Notes: a model not told the origin generated them from the letters alone. A stretch of 64,000 bases of DNA from Bradyrhizobium huanghuaihaiense (GCF_007830635.1 NZ_VLLA01000001.1:219868-283867); one strand, 5' to 3'. Shown: positions 8,778 through 19,719, counted from the stretch's first letter. Program-made: numbers and translations.

Positions 8778-10154
8778 ATGTCGATGCAGAATGTGGCCGC
8801 CCCTGCGCTTCCGTTCACCGCACCGAGGCGTAACGAGCTGACGCACATTCCCGGCGACGAGGGCTGGCCGATCATCGGCAAGACCTTTCAGGTGCTCGCC
8901 GACCCCAAGGGGCATATCGAGGCCAACGGCGCCAAGTACGGCCCGGTCTACCGCACCCATGTGTTCGGCGAGACCAACGTCGTGCTGCTCGGACCCGAGG
9001 CCAACGAGCTCGTGATGTTCGACCAGCAGAAACTGTTCTCCTCGACCCATGGCTGGAACAAGGTGCTGGGCCTGTTGTTTCCGCGCGGGCTGATGCTGCT
9101 CGATTTCGACGAGCACCGTCTGCATCGCAAGACGCTGTCGGTCGCGTTCAAGTCCGGGCCGATGAAATCCTATCTCAGCGACCTCGACCGCGGCATTGCC
9201 GCGCGCGTCGCGCAGTGGAAGGCGAAGCCCGGCGAGATGCAGCTCTATCCGGCGATGAAGCAGCTGACGCTCGATCTTGCCGCCGCATCCTTCCTCGGCG
9301 CCGACATCGGGCCGGAAGTCGACGAGATCAACCGCGCCTTCGTCGACATGGTCGCCGCCGCCGTCGCTCCGATCCGCAAGCCCCTGCCCGGCACGCAGAT
9401 GGCCGCGGGCGTGAAGGGGCGCAAGCGCATCGTCGCCTATTTCCGTCAGCAGATCCCGCTCCGCCGCGGCAATCACGGCGGCGACGACCTGTTCTCGCAG
9501 CTCTGCCGCGCCACCCATGAAGACGGCGCGCTGCTGTCCGAGCAGGACATCATCGACCATATGAGCTTCCTGATGATGGCCGCGCACGACACGCTGACCT
9601 CGTCGCTCACCTCCTTCATTGGCGAGCTCGCCGCGAACCCGGACTGGCAGGACAGGCTGCGCGCGGAGGTTCTGGCGCTCGGGCTTGCCCCTGATGCCCC
9701 CAGCAGCTTCGACGATCTCGAAAAGATGCCGCTGTCGGAGATGGCGTTCAAGGAAGCGCTGCGGATCAAGCCGCCGGTGCCTTCGATGCCGCGCCGGGCG
9801 ATGCGCGATTTCACCTTCAAGGGCTATACGATTCCCGCCGGCACTGCGGTCGGCGTCAATCCACTCTATACCCATCACATGAAGGACATCTGGCCCGAGC
9901 CGGATCGCTTCGATCCCTTGCGCTTCACCGAGGAAGCCCAGCGTGGCCGCCACCGCTTCGCCTGGGTCCCGTTCGGCGGCGGCGCCCATATGTGCCTCGG
10001 CCTGCACTTCGCCTACATGCAGGCGAAGTGCTTCGCGCGGCACTTTTTACAGAACATCGAGGTGTCGCTGGCGCCGGGGTACAAGCCGGACTGGCAGATG
10101 TGGCCGATCCCGAAGCCGCGAGACGGGCTGCGGGTGACGGTGAAGGCGGTGTGA
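8778..10154 (+). CDS. Cytochrome P450
   Basis: A 458-residue cytochrome P450. The haem-ligand motif FGGGAHMCLG puts the Cys at about residue 406. The I-helix reads 'MMAAHDTLTSSL', with the acid-Thr pair needed for oxygen activation. The K-helix ExxR is in 'FKEALRIKPPVP', and the meander 'EPDRFDPLRF' is present. The N-terminus has no membrane anchor, so the protein should be soluble and need a separate ferredoxin or reductase. The overall pattern ('GDEGWPIIGKTFQVLADPKGH') resembles the CYP51/26/120-like group rather than the camphor P450 group. Substrate unknown; a sterol-like or isoprenoid compound is possible. Confidence 0.93.
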   Translation: MSMQNVAAPALPFTAPRRNELTHIPGDEGWPIIGKTFQVLADPKGHIEANGAKYGPVYRTHVFGETNVVLLGPEANELVMFDQQKLFSSTHGWNKVLGLLFPRGLMLLDFDEHRLHRKTLSVAFKSGPMKSYLSDLDRGIAARVAQWKAKPGEMQLYPAMKQLTLDLAAASFLGADIGPEVDEINRAFVDMVAAAVAPIRKPLPGTQMAAGVKGRKRIVAYFRQQIPLRRGNHGGDDLFSQLCRATHEDGALLSEQDIIDHMSFLMMAAHDTLTSSLTSFIGELAANPDWQDRLRAEVLALGLAPDAPSSFDDLEKMPLSEMAFKEALRIKPPVPSMPRRAMRDFTFKGYTIPAGTAVGVNPLYTHHMKDIWPEPDRFDPLRFTEEAQRGRHRFAWVPFGGGAHMCLGLHFAYMQAKCFARHFLQNIEVSLAPGYKPDWQMWPIPKPRDGLRVTVKAV

Positions 10155-10160
10155 GATTTC

Positions 10161-10280
10161 TCGTGTCCCGGACGCGCGAAGCGCGAGCCGGGACCCAGAA
10201 AGCCAGAGGGTAAGTTGCGGCTGGATGGGCCCCGGCTCTGCGGTGCGGCACTTCGCGCCGCAGAGCGTCCGGGGCACGAG
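10161..10280. repeat. Palindromic intergenic repeat, family B variant (copy 3)
   Basis: Begins TCGTGTCCCGGACGCGCGAA and ends with the inverse CGTCCGGGGCACGAG, with an inner hairpin around GCGGTGCGGCACTTCGCGCCG. It follows the P450 gene directly and is abutted by a family C element. Confidence 0.75.
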
Positions 10281-10287
10281 AGTCTCG

Positions 10288-10381
10288 TAGGGTGGGCAAA
10301 GCGAAGCGTGCCCACCCTCTCTCTCTATTTGAACACGATGGTGGGCACGGCGCGCGAAGGGCGCGCCTTTGCCCACCCTAC
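10288..10381. repeat. Palindromic repeat, family C (copy 1)
   Basis: Starts GTAGGGTGGGCAAAGCGAAG and ends with the inverse of its first part (TTTGCCCACCCTAC), with inner CGTGCCCACC and its inverse GGTGGGCACG. It lies between the convergent P450 and SDR genes. A second copy is at 53411-53515. Confidence 0.85.
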
Positions 10382-10409
10382 GGCGCTACGGCTTCGCCGC
10401 CCGTAGCTC

Positions 10410-11249
10410 CTACGCCCCCTGATCGAATGCCTTGCGCAAGGCGCTCAAGCCCTGCTGCTGCTGGCTCCAGTTGCGGCCGCCGGTCATGGCGCCGTCGATG
10501 ACGAGGTCGTGGCCGTTGATGAAGCTGGATTCGTCGCTCGCCAGGAACACCGCGGCATGGGCGATGTCATCAGGAAGACCTGCGCGCGGGATCGGCTGCG
10601 CGGTCTTGTAGACCTCGCGCATCACGGCCGGCGTCTTCTCCGCGGCATCGGTCGACAGCCCCAGCGCCTTGCCGAAAATGCCGGTCGCGATCGCACCGGG
10701 CGAGATCGAGTTGACACGCACGTTGGACTCGCCGAGCTCCATCGCCACGCATTTTGTGAGATGGATCACCGCAGCCTTGGCCGCGCCGTAAACGATGGAC
10801 GAGGAAAACCCGGCGAGGCGGCCAGCAATGCTGCCATTGTTGATGATGCTGCCAAAACCCTGCTTCTTCATATAAGGCGCGGCGTGCTTCATGCCGAGCA
10901 TGACACTGCGCACCAGCGTCGCCATCGCCGCGTCGAAGCGGTCGACCTCGAGACCCTCGATGCCGCCGGTCTGCGCCGGGCCGCCGGCATTGTTGAACAG
11001 GCAATCGATCCGGCCGAACCTCTCCACCGCGAGCGCGATCAGCGCCTGCATCTGCGCTTCGACCGTCACGTCGGTCTGGCGGAAGACGCAGTTTTCCCCG
11101 AGCTGCCTCGCCAGCGCCTCGCCTTCCGGTATGCGCCGCCCGGCGATCACAATTTTGGCACCTTCGGCAACGAAGACTTCAGCAGTCCGCAGTCCGATCC
11201 CGCTGGTTGCGCCCGTGATCACCGCCACCTTGCCGTCTAGCCTGCCCAT
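10410..11249 (-). CDS. Short-chain dehydrogenase/reductase (SDR), classical
   Basis: A 279-residue classical SDR. The cofactor motif TGATSGIG is at residues 12-19, NNAG at 86-89, and the catalytic Tyr154/Lys158 in 'SSIVYGAAKAAV'. The basic 'AGRRIPEGE' after the second strand is compatible with NADP, but this is not certain. The ATG at 11249 begins 'MGRLDGKVAVITG' and has AGGGA upstream. The family oxidises alcohols or reduces ketones. It is convergent with the P450 gene; an operon with it is therefore excluded, although a shared pathway remains possible. Confidence 0.92.
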   Translation of the reverse strand: MGRLDGKVAVITGATSGIGLRTAEVFVAEGAKIVIAGRRIPEGEALARQLGENCVFRQTDVTVEAQMQALIALAVERFGRIDCLFNNAGGPAQTGGIEGLEVDRFDAAMATLVRSVMLGMKHAAPYMKKQGFGSIINNGSIAGRLAGFSSSIVYGAAKAAVIHLTKCVAMELGESNVRVNSISPGAIATGIFGKALGLSTDAAEKTPAVMREVYKTAQPIPRAGLPDDIAHAAVFLASDESSFINGHDLVIDGAMTGGRNWSQQQQGLSALRKAFDQGA

Positions 11250-11428
11250 GGAATGTCCCTGCTTTCGAACCCCTTGACGCCAAACGGCGAACACCGATCG
11301 ACGACGGCACCGCGACAGTCGGCGCCGCGACGGTCACTATTCCTGCCGGCTTCCGACAAGGCAAGCTTTGCTTGCGCGCCCGACATGCGTAACATTCAAG
11401 GCGGCCGCACGTCGCAACCGGGCTGCGC

Positions 11429-12394
11429 ATGGAGAAGCTGATCGAGGAGTTCCGCAAAGGCTGGCAGGGCGTGGCGCCGCCGTCGCTCGGCCTGAGCATT
11501 GGCTTTGCGATCACCTGCCTGCTGGTTGCGACGCTGGCGCGCTGGGGCCTCGCGCATGTCCGGCCCGACGTCTATTTCACCCCCTATTTTCCGGCCGTGT
11601 TCTTCGCCGCCGCCTTCGGAGGCTTCCGCATCGGCATCGTGACCGCGATCGTCGGCGGCGTGCTCGGCGTGGTCCTGAATTTCAGCGATGCCATTGCCGA
11701 CAACGCCCGCTTTGCCCTGCTGGCGCTGTACTGGGTGGTCTGCGCGCTCACCATCTGGGGCGTCGAACATTATCGTACGCTCCTGATCGAGCAGCGCCGG
11801 ATCTCGAAGCGCCTGATCGAGGAGGAAGAGTATCGCAAGCTGCTGGTCGACGAGCTCCAGCACCGGCTGAAGAACAAGCTCTCGACCGTGCACGCCGTGA
11901 TTCATCAGGTGCTGCACGACCAGCCACAGGTCTGGGCCCGGATCGATCCGCGGCTGCGTTCGCTGGCCACGACCGACGATCTGATCTCCAGGATCGACAA
12001 GGGGGGCTGCGATATCCGCGACCTCTTGATCGCCGAGCTCGGGCCCTACGGCCATGTCCGCTTCACCCTCAACGGCGACCGGCTGTTCCTGCCGCCGAAG
12101 CTCGCGGTCACGCTGTCATTGATGTTTCACGAGCTCGCCACCAATGCAGGAAAGTATGGCGCATTCTCCGCGCCCCGCGGTCTGTTGCAGGTGTCATGGA
12201 CCGTCAGCGAGGACCGCCTGACCGTCACCTGGGACGAAACCGAAGGGCCGAGCGTGGACAAGGTGTCCGAGCCCGGCTTCGGCACCAAGCTGCTGAAATC
12301 GGCCCTTTCGGCTTTCGATGGCAGGACCGAGATCTCCTATCTCAAGTCCGGCCTGCATTGCATCATGCAATGCCGCATCCCCAAGGGCGGCTAG
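11429..12394 (+). CDS. HWE-family sensor histidine kinase
   Basis: A 321-residue sensor kinase. The first 115 residues hold about three to four membrane helices ('LSIGFAITCLLVATL', 'VTAIVGGVLGVVLNF', 'FALLALYWVVCALTIWGV'), with no large periplasmic loop. The phosphoacceptor box is 'DELQHRLKNKLSTVHAVIHQ' near residue 145. The HWE signatures follow: the N-box 'FHELATNAGKYGAFS', the 'WDETEGP' with its Trp-x-Glu, and 'GFGTKLLKSAL'. This family is common in Rhizobiales and often acts in light or general stress signalling. No response regulator is adjacent, so its partner is unknown. Confidence 0.9.
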   Translation: MEKLIEEFRKGWQGVAPPSLGLSIGFAITCLLVATLARWGLAHVRPDVYFTPYFPAVFFAAAFGGFRIGIVTAIVGGVLGVVLNFSDAIADNARFALLALYWVVCALTIWGVEHYRTLLIEQRRISKRLIEEEEYRKLLVDELQHRLKNKLSTVHAVIHQVLHDQPQVWARIDPRLRSLATTDDLISRIDKGGCDIRDLLIAELGPYGHVRFTLNGDRLFLPPKLAVTLSLMFHELATNAGKYGAFSAPRGLLQVSWTVSEDRLTVTWDETEGPSVDKVSEPGFGTKLLKSALSAFDGRTEISYLKSGLHCIMQCRIPKGG

Positions 12395-12415
12395 ACTCGA
12401 AACAAACGAAAGAGG

Positions 12416-12438
12416 AGCGCGCGCAGGTCACGCGCGCT
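12416..12438 (+). terminator. Weak hairpin after the HWE kinase
   Basis: AGCGCGCG and its inverse CGCGCGCT form an 8-bp stem with a 7-base loop 22 bases after the kinase stop. Only two T bases follow, so it may be an inefficient or Rho-assisted terminator. Confidence 0.35.
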
Positions 12439-12605
12439 TTCGCGCGTGCCGTTGACGCTCTGTTAATGACGATTTTCTGCGCGCGTCGCATCGCCGCAAG
12501 TTTCGTCAACGACACCCCCGTATTTCTCCGCACCCCTTAACCAAACTTAAGAGGGAACTGCGCATGATTGCGTGCATTGCAAAGGCGCGCTGAACAACAA
12601 GATTC

Positions 12606-14351
12606 ATGACTTCTATGAACGACAACAAATATTCCGGCGCGAATGAAGCCGAACTCGGATTTCTCAAGGAAATCGTTAGAATGCTGCCGGCGGGCCTGAC
12701 CGTGCAGGACGCCCATGGCGAGCTTCTGCTGGTTAACGATGCTGCAGCCGCCCAGCTCGGCATGGACGGCAGCCGTCCCTCGCCGGATCTGGCGCCGCGC
12801 CGCGAAGCCTGCCGCAAGGCGCTGAGCGCCGGCCAGGCCATCGTCACCGAGGAAGCGCTTCACGACGGCGCCGCACGCCAGGTGCTGCTCACGACCCATC
12901 GTCCCGTTCGCCTCGCCGGACGCGAGCTCCTGATCTCGGCCTCCTCCGACATCACCGAGCAGAAGAATTTCGAGGACCAGCTGTTCCGCTCGGCCTATTT
13001 CGACGAGCTGACCGGCCTGCCCTCGCGCCGCGTGATCGAGCATCGCGCCAACAGCCTGCTCGCACACGATCGCAGCAGTGAGCGCTTTGCGCTGGCCTTT
13101 CTCGACGTCGACAATTTCAAGCACATCAACGACTATTACGGCCACGCCGTGGGCGATGCGCTGCTGGTCGAGCTGTCGAAGCGGCTCGGGCGGGACCTGC
13201 GCGATTCCGACATGCTGTCGCGCATCTCCGGCGACGAATTCCTGCTGCTGCTCTCTCCGATCCAGAGCCAGGAGGAAGTCGCCGAGTTCATGCAATCGAC
13301 GCTGGAGCGGCTGACCGCGCCGTTCTTCATCGACCATTCGGAAGTCTTCGCCTCGACCTCGGTCGGCATCAGCCTCTATCCCGACCACGGGCGCAGCTTC
13401 GAGACGCTGCGGCAGAACGCCGACATCGCGATGTACCGGATCAAGAACAACGGCAAGGGTCTGGCCGCGTTCTTCGACGCCAGCATGGAGCGCGAGGCGC
13501 TGGCGCGGAGCAAGATCGAGCAGTCGCTGCGGCTCGCCATCCTGGAGAAGCGCTTCTGCTGCGCCTTCCAGTCCAAGGTCGACATCCGCACGCAGGCCGT
13601 GAAGGGCATCGAGGCCCTGGTGCGCCTGCGCGACGACGAAGGCGTGATTCAGGCGCCGGGCTCGTTCATCAATCTCGCCGGCGAGCTCGGCCTGATCGAC
13701 GAGCTGACCCATCTCGTGCTCGCCGAGATCGTCAAGTCGATCGACCTGATCAACGACACCTTCGGCGCGGAAGCGACCATCAGCATCAACGTCGCCGCCA
13801 AGCAGGCCGGCAATCCCGAGTTCATGCGCAGCTTCGCGCGGGCGCTGGAGGAGACCGGCTTTCCGCAGCGCTTCATGATCGAGGTGACGGAAGACGCCTT
13901 CGTCGCCAAGAATCATTTCCAGGCCGAGATCCTGCCGATGTTCCGCAAGCTCGGCGTCGGCATCTCGATCGACGATTTCGGCACCGGCTACTCCTCGCTT
14001 TCGGCGCTCGCGGACATCACCGCGGACGAGATCAAGATCGACCGCTCCTTCATCACTGATATCCACAAGCGCCCGCGCAGCCAGGGCATTCTGCGCGCGA
14101 TCGAATCCTTGAGCGAAGCGCTCGGCATCACCGTGATCGCCGAGGGCCTCGAATCCTACGAGGAGCTGGCTTATCTCCAGGCCGCGACCAAGATCCGCTA
14201 CGCGCAGGGCTATTACTTCTCCCGCCCGATCTTCCTGGAGGAGCTGAAGCTCGCAACACCGGTCTCCAGCGAAGCCCGCGGCAGCGTCGCCAGCCGCCCG
14301 ATGCAACAGAACCGTCAGGGCTATTCGCGGGCGAGCGGGTATCGACGGTAG
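12606..14351 (+). CDS. PAS-GGDEF-EAL c-di-GMP enzyme
   Basis: A 581-residue cytoplasmic protein with a PAS-like sensor (residues about 15-120), a GGDEF domain and an EAL domain. The GGDEF signature reads SGDEF in 'RISGDEFLLL', a substitution often still active. The EAL part has 'IEALVR', the metal-site 'SIDDFGTGYSSLSAL', 'DEIKIDRSFI' and 'VIAEGLESYEEL', close to active phosphodiesterases although EGLE replaces EGVE. No membrane helix is seen. The ATG at 12606 and a second at 12615 are both possible. Net activity (making or degrading c-di-GMP) cannot be settled from sequence. Confidence 0.92.
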   Translation: MTSMNDNKYSGANEAELGFLKEIVRMLPAGLTVQDAHGELLLVNDAAAAQLGMDGSRPSPDLAPRREACRKALSAGQAIVTEEALHDGAARQVLLTTHRPVRLAGRELLISASSDITEQKNFEDQLFRSAYFDELTGLPSRRVIEHRANSLLAHDRSSERFALAFLDVDNFKHINDYYGHAVGDALLVELSKRLGRDLRDSDMLSRISGDEFLLLLSPIQSQEEVAEFMQSTLERLTAPFFIDHSEVFASTSVGISLYPDHGRSFETLRQNADIAMYRIKNNGKGLAAFFDASMEREALARSKIEQSLRLAILEKRFCCAFQSKVDIRTQAVKGIEALVRLRDDEGVIQAPGSFINLAGELGLIDELTHLVLAEIVKSIDLINDTFGAEATISINVAAKQAGNPEFMRSFARALEETGFPQRFMIEVTEDAFVAKNHFQAEILPMFRKLGVGISIDDFGTGYSSLSALADITADEIKIDRSFITDIHKRPRSQGILRAIESLSEALGITVIAEGLESYEELAYLQAATKIRYAQGYYFSRPIFLEELKLATPVSSEARGSVASRPMQQNRQGYSRASGYRR

Positions 14352-14373
14352 GGGGCCGCTCCACAATCTCCGC

Positions 14374-14518
14374 CGTCGTCCCGGGGCGCGCAAAGCGCGA
14401 ACCCGGGACCCATAACCACAGGAAGAAGTGACGGAGCGAGTTGGTAACCACGAGTCTTCGCCAAACCACTTCCTATGGTTATGGGTCCCGGATCTGCGCT
14501 TCGCTTGTCCGGGACGAC
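14374..14518. repeat. Palindromic intergenic repeat, family B (copy 4)
   Basis: Begins CGTCGTCCCGGGGCGCGCAA and ends CGCTTGTCCGGGACGACA, with inner 'GGGACCCATAACCACAGG' and its inverse. It lies between the c-di-GMP gene and the sigma-54 activator. Confidence 0.83.
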
Positions 14519-14610
14519 AGCGGAGAATGGGGAATGCCCATCCCTCAATTCCCCCTTTGAAATTACTGTCCTTTTGCTAATACACAGGCGGGCTTCCCGC
14601 GAGGCACGCC

Positions 14611-16053
<1,443 letters not shown>

Positions 16054-16057
16054 GTTT

Positions 16058-16094
16058 CGAGACTCAGGGTGTCCGGAGTCTCGGATTCCTGACA
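16058..16094. promoter_or_regulatory. Overlapping inverted repeats, candidate activator site (UAS)
   Basis: CGAGACTC (16058-16065) and GAGTCTCG (16076-16083) form a perfect 8-bp inverted repeat with a 10-base spacer. Overlapping it, TGTCCGGA (16070-16077) and TTCCTGACA (16086-16094) form a second, imperfect dyad. They sit about 80-115 bp upstream of the -24 element, the usual place for an enhancer-binding-protein site. The first dyad also begins five bases after the activator's stop codon and could double as its terminator stem. Confidence 0.5.
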
Positions 16095-16172
16095 CGCGAT
16101 CTGGCCGCTTCGCCCCGAAGCATTCGCTGAATCTGCTGGGTTTTCGGCCAATTTGCGCAAACCTGCGGCATC

Positions 16173-16188
16173 TGGCGCGGAGCTTGCT
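16173..16188 (+). promoter_or_regulatory. Sigma-54 (-24/-12) promoter
   Basis: TGGCGCGGAGCTTGCT matches the consensus TGGCACG-N4-TTGCW with one mismatch and keeps the invariant GG and GC ten bases apart. It lies 62 bp before the MHS transporter start and just after a gene for a sigma-54 activator, which makes a chance match unlikely. Confidence 0.75.
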
Positions 16189-16249
16189 CTTCGCTTTTGC
16201 ACAATGACGCATGCTGCACATGCGCATTCGCAACCAGGGAGGACGCAAG

Positions 16250-17560
16250 ATGAGTGAAGCGATCTCGGTCCATCAGCTTCAGACGAGACAGCCCTCGCAC
16301 GTCACGGTCGCCACCGCGAGCCTGATCGGCACGGCGATCGAGTGGTACGACTTCTTCCTCTACGGCACGGCCGCGGCGCTGATCTTCAACAAGCTGTTCT
16401 TTCCGACCTTCGACCCGATGATGGGAACGCTACTGGCGTTCGCGACCTACGCGCTCGGCTTCATCGCCCGCCCGCTCGGCGGCGTCGTGTTCGGGCATTA
16501 CGGCGACAAGATCGGTCGCAAGACCATGCTCTATCTGACGCTGCTGATCATGGGCGCGGCGACGGCGGCGATCGGCTTCCTGCCGACCTACGAGACCGCT
16601 GGCATCTGGGCCGCGATCCTGCTCGTCACCTGCCGGCTGATCCAGGGCTTTGGCCTTGGCGGCGAATGGGGCGGCGCGGTGCTGATGGCGGTCGAGCATG
16701 CGCCCGCGGACAAGAAAGGCTTCTATGGAAGCTGGCCGCAGCTCGGCGCGCCGCTCGGCCTCGTGCTCGGCACGCTGGTGTTCTCGGTGGTGTCGGCGCT
16801 GCTGACCGACGCGCAGCTTTATGCCTGGGGCTGGCGCATTCCGTTCCTGTTCTCGATCGCGCTGGTGCTGGTCGGCCTGTGGATCCGCTTCACCATCGCG
16901 GAATCGCCGGAGTTCCAGAAGGTCAAGGACACCAAGCAGGAGGTGAAGATGCCGATCCTCGAGGCGATCAGGATGTATCCCAAGAACATCCTGCTCGCGA
17001 TGGGCGCGCGCTTCGCCGAGAACGGCTTCTTCTACATCTACGCGACCTTCGTGCTCGCCTATGCCACGCAAACGCTCGGCATGAACAAGCAGGACATGCT
17101 CAACGGCGTGCTGATCGGCGCCGCGATCGAGACCTTCACCATCCCCGCCTTCGGCGCGCTCTCCGACCGGCTCGGGCGGCGGCCGATCTACATCTTCGGC
17201 GCTGTGTTCTCGGCGCTGATGTCGTTCCCGCTGTTCATGCTGCTTGGGACCAAGAACCCGCAATACGCCTGGATCGCGATCGTGCTCGGCCTCGCCATCG
17301 GCCATGCCGCGATGTACGGCCCGCAGGCGAGCTTCCTGTCGGAGCTGTTCGGCACCAAGGTGCGCTATAGCGGCGTCTCGCTCGGCTACAACCTCGCCTC
17401 GATCTTCGCCGGCGCGCTGTCGCCGCTGATCGCGACGGGATTGATGACGGCCTATGCGCCGGCGACCTGGCCGATCTCGCTCTACATGATCGCCTTGGCG
17501 GTCATCACGATCGTCTCGGTCTATTTCGCCACAGAAACACGCAAGGTCGCCCAGCCCTGA
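16250..17560 (+). CDS. MFS transporter, metabolite:H+ symporter (MHS) family
   Basis: A 436-residue transporter with 12 predicted helices. The MHS signatures are present: 'ASLIGTAIEWYDFFLYG' in the first helix, 'GALSDRLGRRP' in the central loop, 'RLIQGFGLGGEWGGA', and 'GHYGDKIGRKT'. The family imports carboxylates such as alpha-ketoglutarate, shikimate, citrate, dicarboxylates or proline-betaine with protons. The ATG at 16250 has AGGGAGG in front; an upstream ATG at 16211 would leave a very short leader. A sigma-54 promoter precedes it. With the CoA-transferase downstream it probably imports the acid that the enzyme activates; this is inference. Confidence 0.92.
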   Translation: MSEAISVHQLQTRQPSHVTVATASLIGTAIEWYDFFLYGTAAALIFNKLFFPTFDPMMGTLLAFATYALGFIARPLGGVVFGHYGDKIGRKTMLYLTLLIMGAATAAIGFLPTYETAGIWAAILLVTCRLIQGFGLGGEWGGAVLMAVEHAPADKKGFYGSWPQLGAPLGLVLGTLVFSVVSALLTDAQLYAWGWRIPFLFSIALVLVGLWIRFTIAESPEFQKVKDTKQEVKMPILEAIRMYPKNILLAMGARFAENGFFYIYATFVLAYATQTLGMNKQDMLNGVLIGAAIETFTIPAFGALSDRLGRRPIYIFGAVFSALMSFPLFMLLGTKNPQYAWIAIVLGLAIGHAAMYGPQASFLSELFGTKVRYSGVSLGYNLASIFAGALSPLIATGLMTAYAPATWPISLYMIALAVITIVSVYFATETRKVAQP

Positions 17561-17682
17561 ACGGGCTGACCGCTCCCCCCGCGACGCCGGAGCGGCTGGT
17601 CGCCAGCCGCTCCGCGCGATAGGAATAGAGGCAAGCGAGAAGAACCGGCATGCGGTCCGCACCAGACATGGGAGGGAATGCC

Positions 17683-19719
17683 ATGAGCCAGCATCCTGCC
17701 TTGCCCTATTTGCGCAACGCCGAGAAGGGCAAAGTCGTCACCGCGGCGGAAGCCGTCATGCTGATCCGGGACGGCGACACGGTGGCCACCGGCGGCTTCG
17801 TCGGCATCGGCTTTGCCGAGGAGATCGCGATCGCACTGGAGGAGCTCTATCTGTCCAACGAGGGCGATGCGCCCTACACGCAGGGCAAGCCGCGCAACCT
17901 GACGCTGGTCTATGCGGCCGGTCAGGGCGACGGGAAGCACCGCGGCCTCAATCATCTCGCGCATGAAGGCCTGGTCCGGCGCGTGATCGGCGGGCACTGG
18001 GGCCTTGCTCCCAAGCTGCAGCAGCTCGCGATCGCGGGCCAGATCGAGGCCTATAATCTGCCGCAGGGCGTGATCACGCACCTGTTCCGCGACATCGCGG
18101 CGCGCCGGCCCGGCCACATCACCCGCGTCGGCATGGGCACCTTCGTCGATCCCCGGCACGGCGGCGGCAAGCTGAATGCGCGCACCACCGAGGACATGGT
18201 GGAGCTGATCACGCTGCGCGGCGAGGAGTGCCTGCTCTACAAGACGTTCCCGATCAATGTCGGGATCATCCGCGCCACCACAGGGGATCCCGACGGCAAC
18301 CTCACCATGGAGAAAGAGGCGCTGACGCTGGAGGCGCTCGCCATCGCCATGGCGGCGCATAATTCCGGCGGCATCGTCATCGCCCAGGTCGAGCGCGTTG
18401 CCGAGAGCGGTAGCCTCAATCCGCGCCAGGTCAAGATTCCCGGCATCCTCGTCGACTGCGTCGTGGTGTCGAGACCCGAGAACCACTGGCAGACCTTCGG
18501 CACGCAATACAATCCTGCCTTCAGCAGTGAGATTCGGGTCCGCGCCGCCTCCCTGCCGGTGATGCCGGTCAGCGAGCGCAAGATCATCGCCCGGCGCGCC
18601 GCCCTCGAGCTCAAGGCCAACAGCGTCGTCAATCTCGGCATCGGCATGCCCGAGGGCATCGCCTCGGTCGCCAATGAAGAGCGGATCATCGACCTCATCA
18701 CGCTGACGGCGGAGCCGGGCGTGATCGGCGGCATCCCCGCGAGCGGCATCGATTTCGGCGCGGCGATCAACACCCAGGCGGTGATCGACCAGCCCAATCA
18801 GTTCGACTTCTACGACGGCGGCGGCCTGGATGCCGCCTTCCTCGGCCTCGCCCAGGTCGACCGTGCCGGCAATCTCAATGTCAGCAAGTTCGGGCCGAAG
18901 CTTGCCGGCGCCGGCGGCTTCATCAACATCAGCCAGAACGCCAAGGAGGTCGTGTTCGTCGGTACCTTCGGCGCGGGCAAGCAGCGCATCGCGGTGAATG
19001 ACGGCAAGCTCGTCATCCTCGACGAGGCGAAGTCGCGCAAGTTCGTCGACAAGGTCGAGCACGTCACCTTCAGCGGCCCGTTCGCCGCCGCGCGCAAGCA
19101 ACGCACGCTCTATGTCACCGAACGCTGCGTGCTCGAGCTCAGGCCCGACGGGCTCGAGCTGACCGAAGTCGCGCCCGGCATCGACGTCGAGCGCGACATC
19201 CTGCGCCTGATGGACTTCAAGCCGCTGATCCCGCGCGACCCAGCCCTGATGGACGCCCGCATCTTCCGCGACGGCCCAATGGAGCTGCGCGAGCGCCTGC
19301 TCACCATCCCGCTCGACCAGCGCTTCACACTGGACGAGCAGCAGAACCTGTTCTTCGTCAATCTGGAGCGCTATCCGCTGCGCAGCAAGGCGGAGATCTA
19401 CACCATCGCTGATATCGTCGAGGCGAAGCTCGCACCGCTCGGTCGCCGGGTCTACGCCATCGTCAATTATGACAACTTTTCCATCCTGCCGGAACTGATG
19501 GACGATTATTCTGCCATGGTGCGCAGCCTGGTCGACCGCTTCTATTCCGGCGTGTCGCGCTACACCACCTCGGGCTTCCTGCGCATCAAGCTCGGCGAAG
19601 CTCTGGAGAAGCGCGGCGTCGCACCGCATATTTTCGAGAGCGCGGAGGAAGCGCAGTCGGATCGACGTCAGGCCGAGGGCGCCGACGTATCGGGCACCAT
19701 GCGGCAAGCCCAAAAATGA
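17683..19719 (+). CDS. Acyl-CoA:acetate/3-ketoacid CoA-transferase, fused alpha-beta, with C-terminal extension
   Basis: A 678-residue family I CoA-transferase of the YdiF/propionate CoA-transferase type, with both subunits fused. The N-terminal half has '[18 protein letters not shown]' and the C-terminal half '[17 protein letters not shown]' and '[16 protein letters not shown]', which contains the catalytic Glu that forms the acyl-CoA thioester. '[21 protein letters not shown]' closes the usual enzyme near residue 530. About 130 further residues follow ('[18 protein letters not shown]' to '[10 protein letters not shown]'), not part of the standard fold I know. The ATG at 17683 has GGGAGGGA upstream. 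It transfers CoA between acetyl-CoA-like donors and short-chain acids in the cytoplasm. Confidence 0.9.
   Translation: MSQHPALPYLRNAEKGKVVTAAEAVMLIRDGDTVATGGFVGIGFAEEIAIALEELYLSNEGDAPYTQGKPRNLTLVYAAGQGDGKHRGLNHLAHEGLVRRVIGGHWGLAPKLQQLAIAGQIEAYNLPQGVITHLFRDIAARRPGHITRVGMGTFVDPRHGGGKLNARTTEDMVELITLRGEECLLYKTFPINVGIIRATTGDPDGNLTMEKEALTLEALAIAMAAHNSGGIVIAQVERVAESGSLNPRQVKIPGILVDCVVVSRPENHWQTFGTQYNPAFSSEIRVRAASLPVMPVSERKIIARRAALELKANSVVNLGIGMPEGIASVANEERIIDLITLTAEPGVIGGIPASGIDFGAAINTQAVIDQPNQFDFYDGGGLDAAFLGLAQVDRAGNLNVSKFGPKLAGAGGFINISQNAKEVVFVGTFGAGKQRIAVNDGKLVILDEAKSRKFVDKVEHVTFSGPFAAARKQRTLYVTERCVLELRPDGLELTEVAPGIDVERDILRLMDFKPLIPRDPALMDARIFRDGPMELRERLLTIPLDQRFTLDEQQNLFFVNLERYPLRSKAEIYTIADIVEAKLAPLGRRVYAIVNYDNFSILPELMDDYSAMVRSLVDRFYSGVSRYTTSGFLRIKLGEALEKRGVAPHIFESAEEAQSDRRQAEGADVSGTMRQAQK

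Noticed and set aside
12537..14393. 618-codon minus-strand frame over the PAS-GGDEF-EAL gene
   Set aside because: It is antisense to a gene with clear GGDEF and EAL motifs; no recognisable domain in it.
17521..19713. 730-codon open frame on the minus strand
   Set aside because: It is antisense to the CoA-transferase, has low-complexity Asp/Ala/Arg/Gly-rich composition and no domain.
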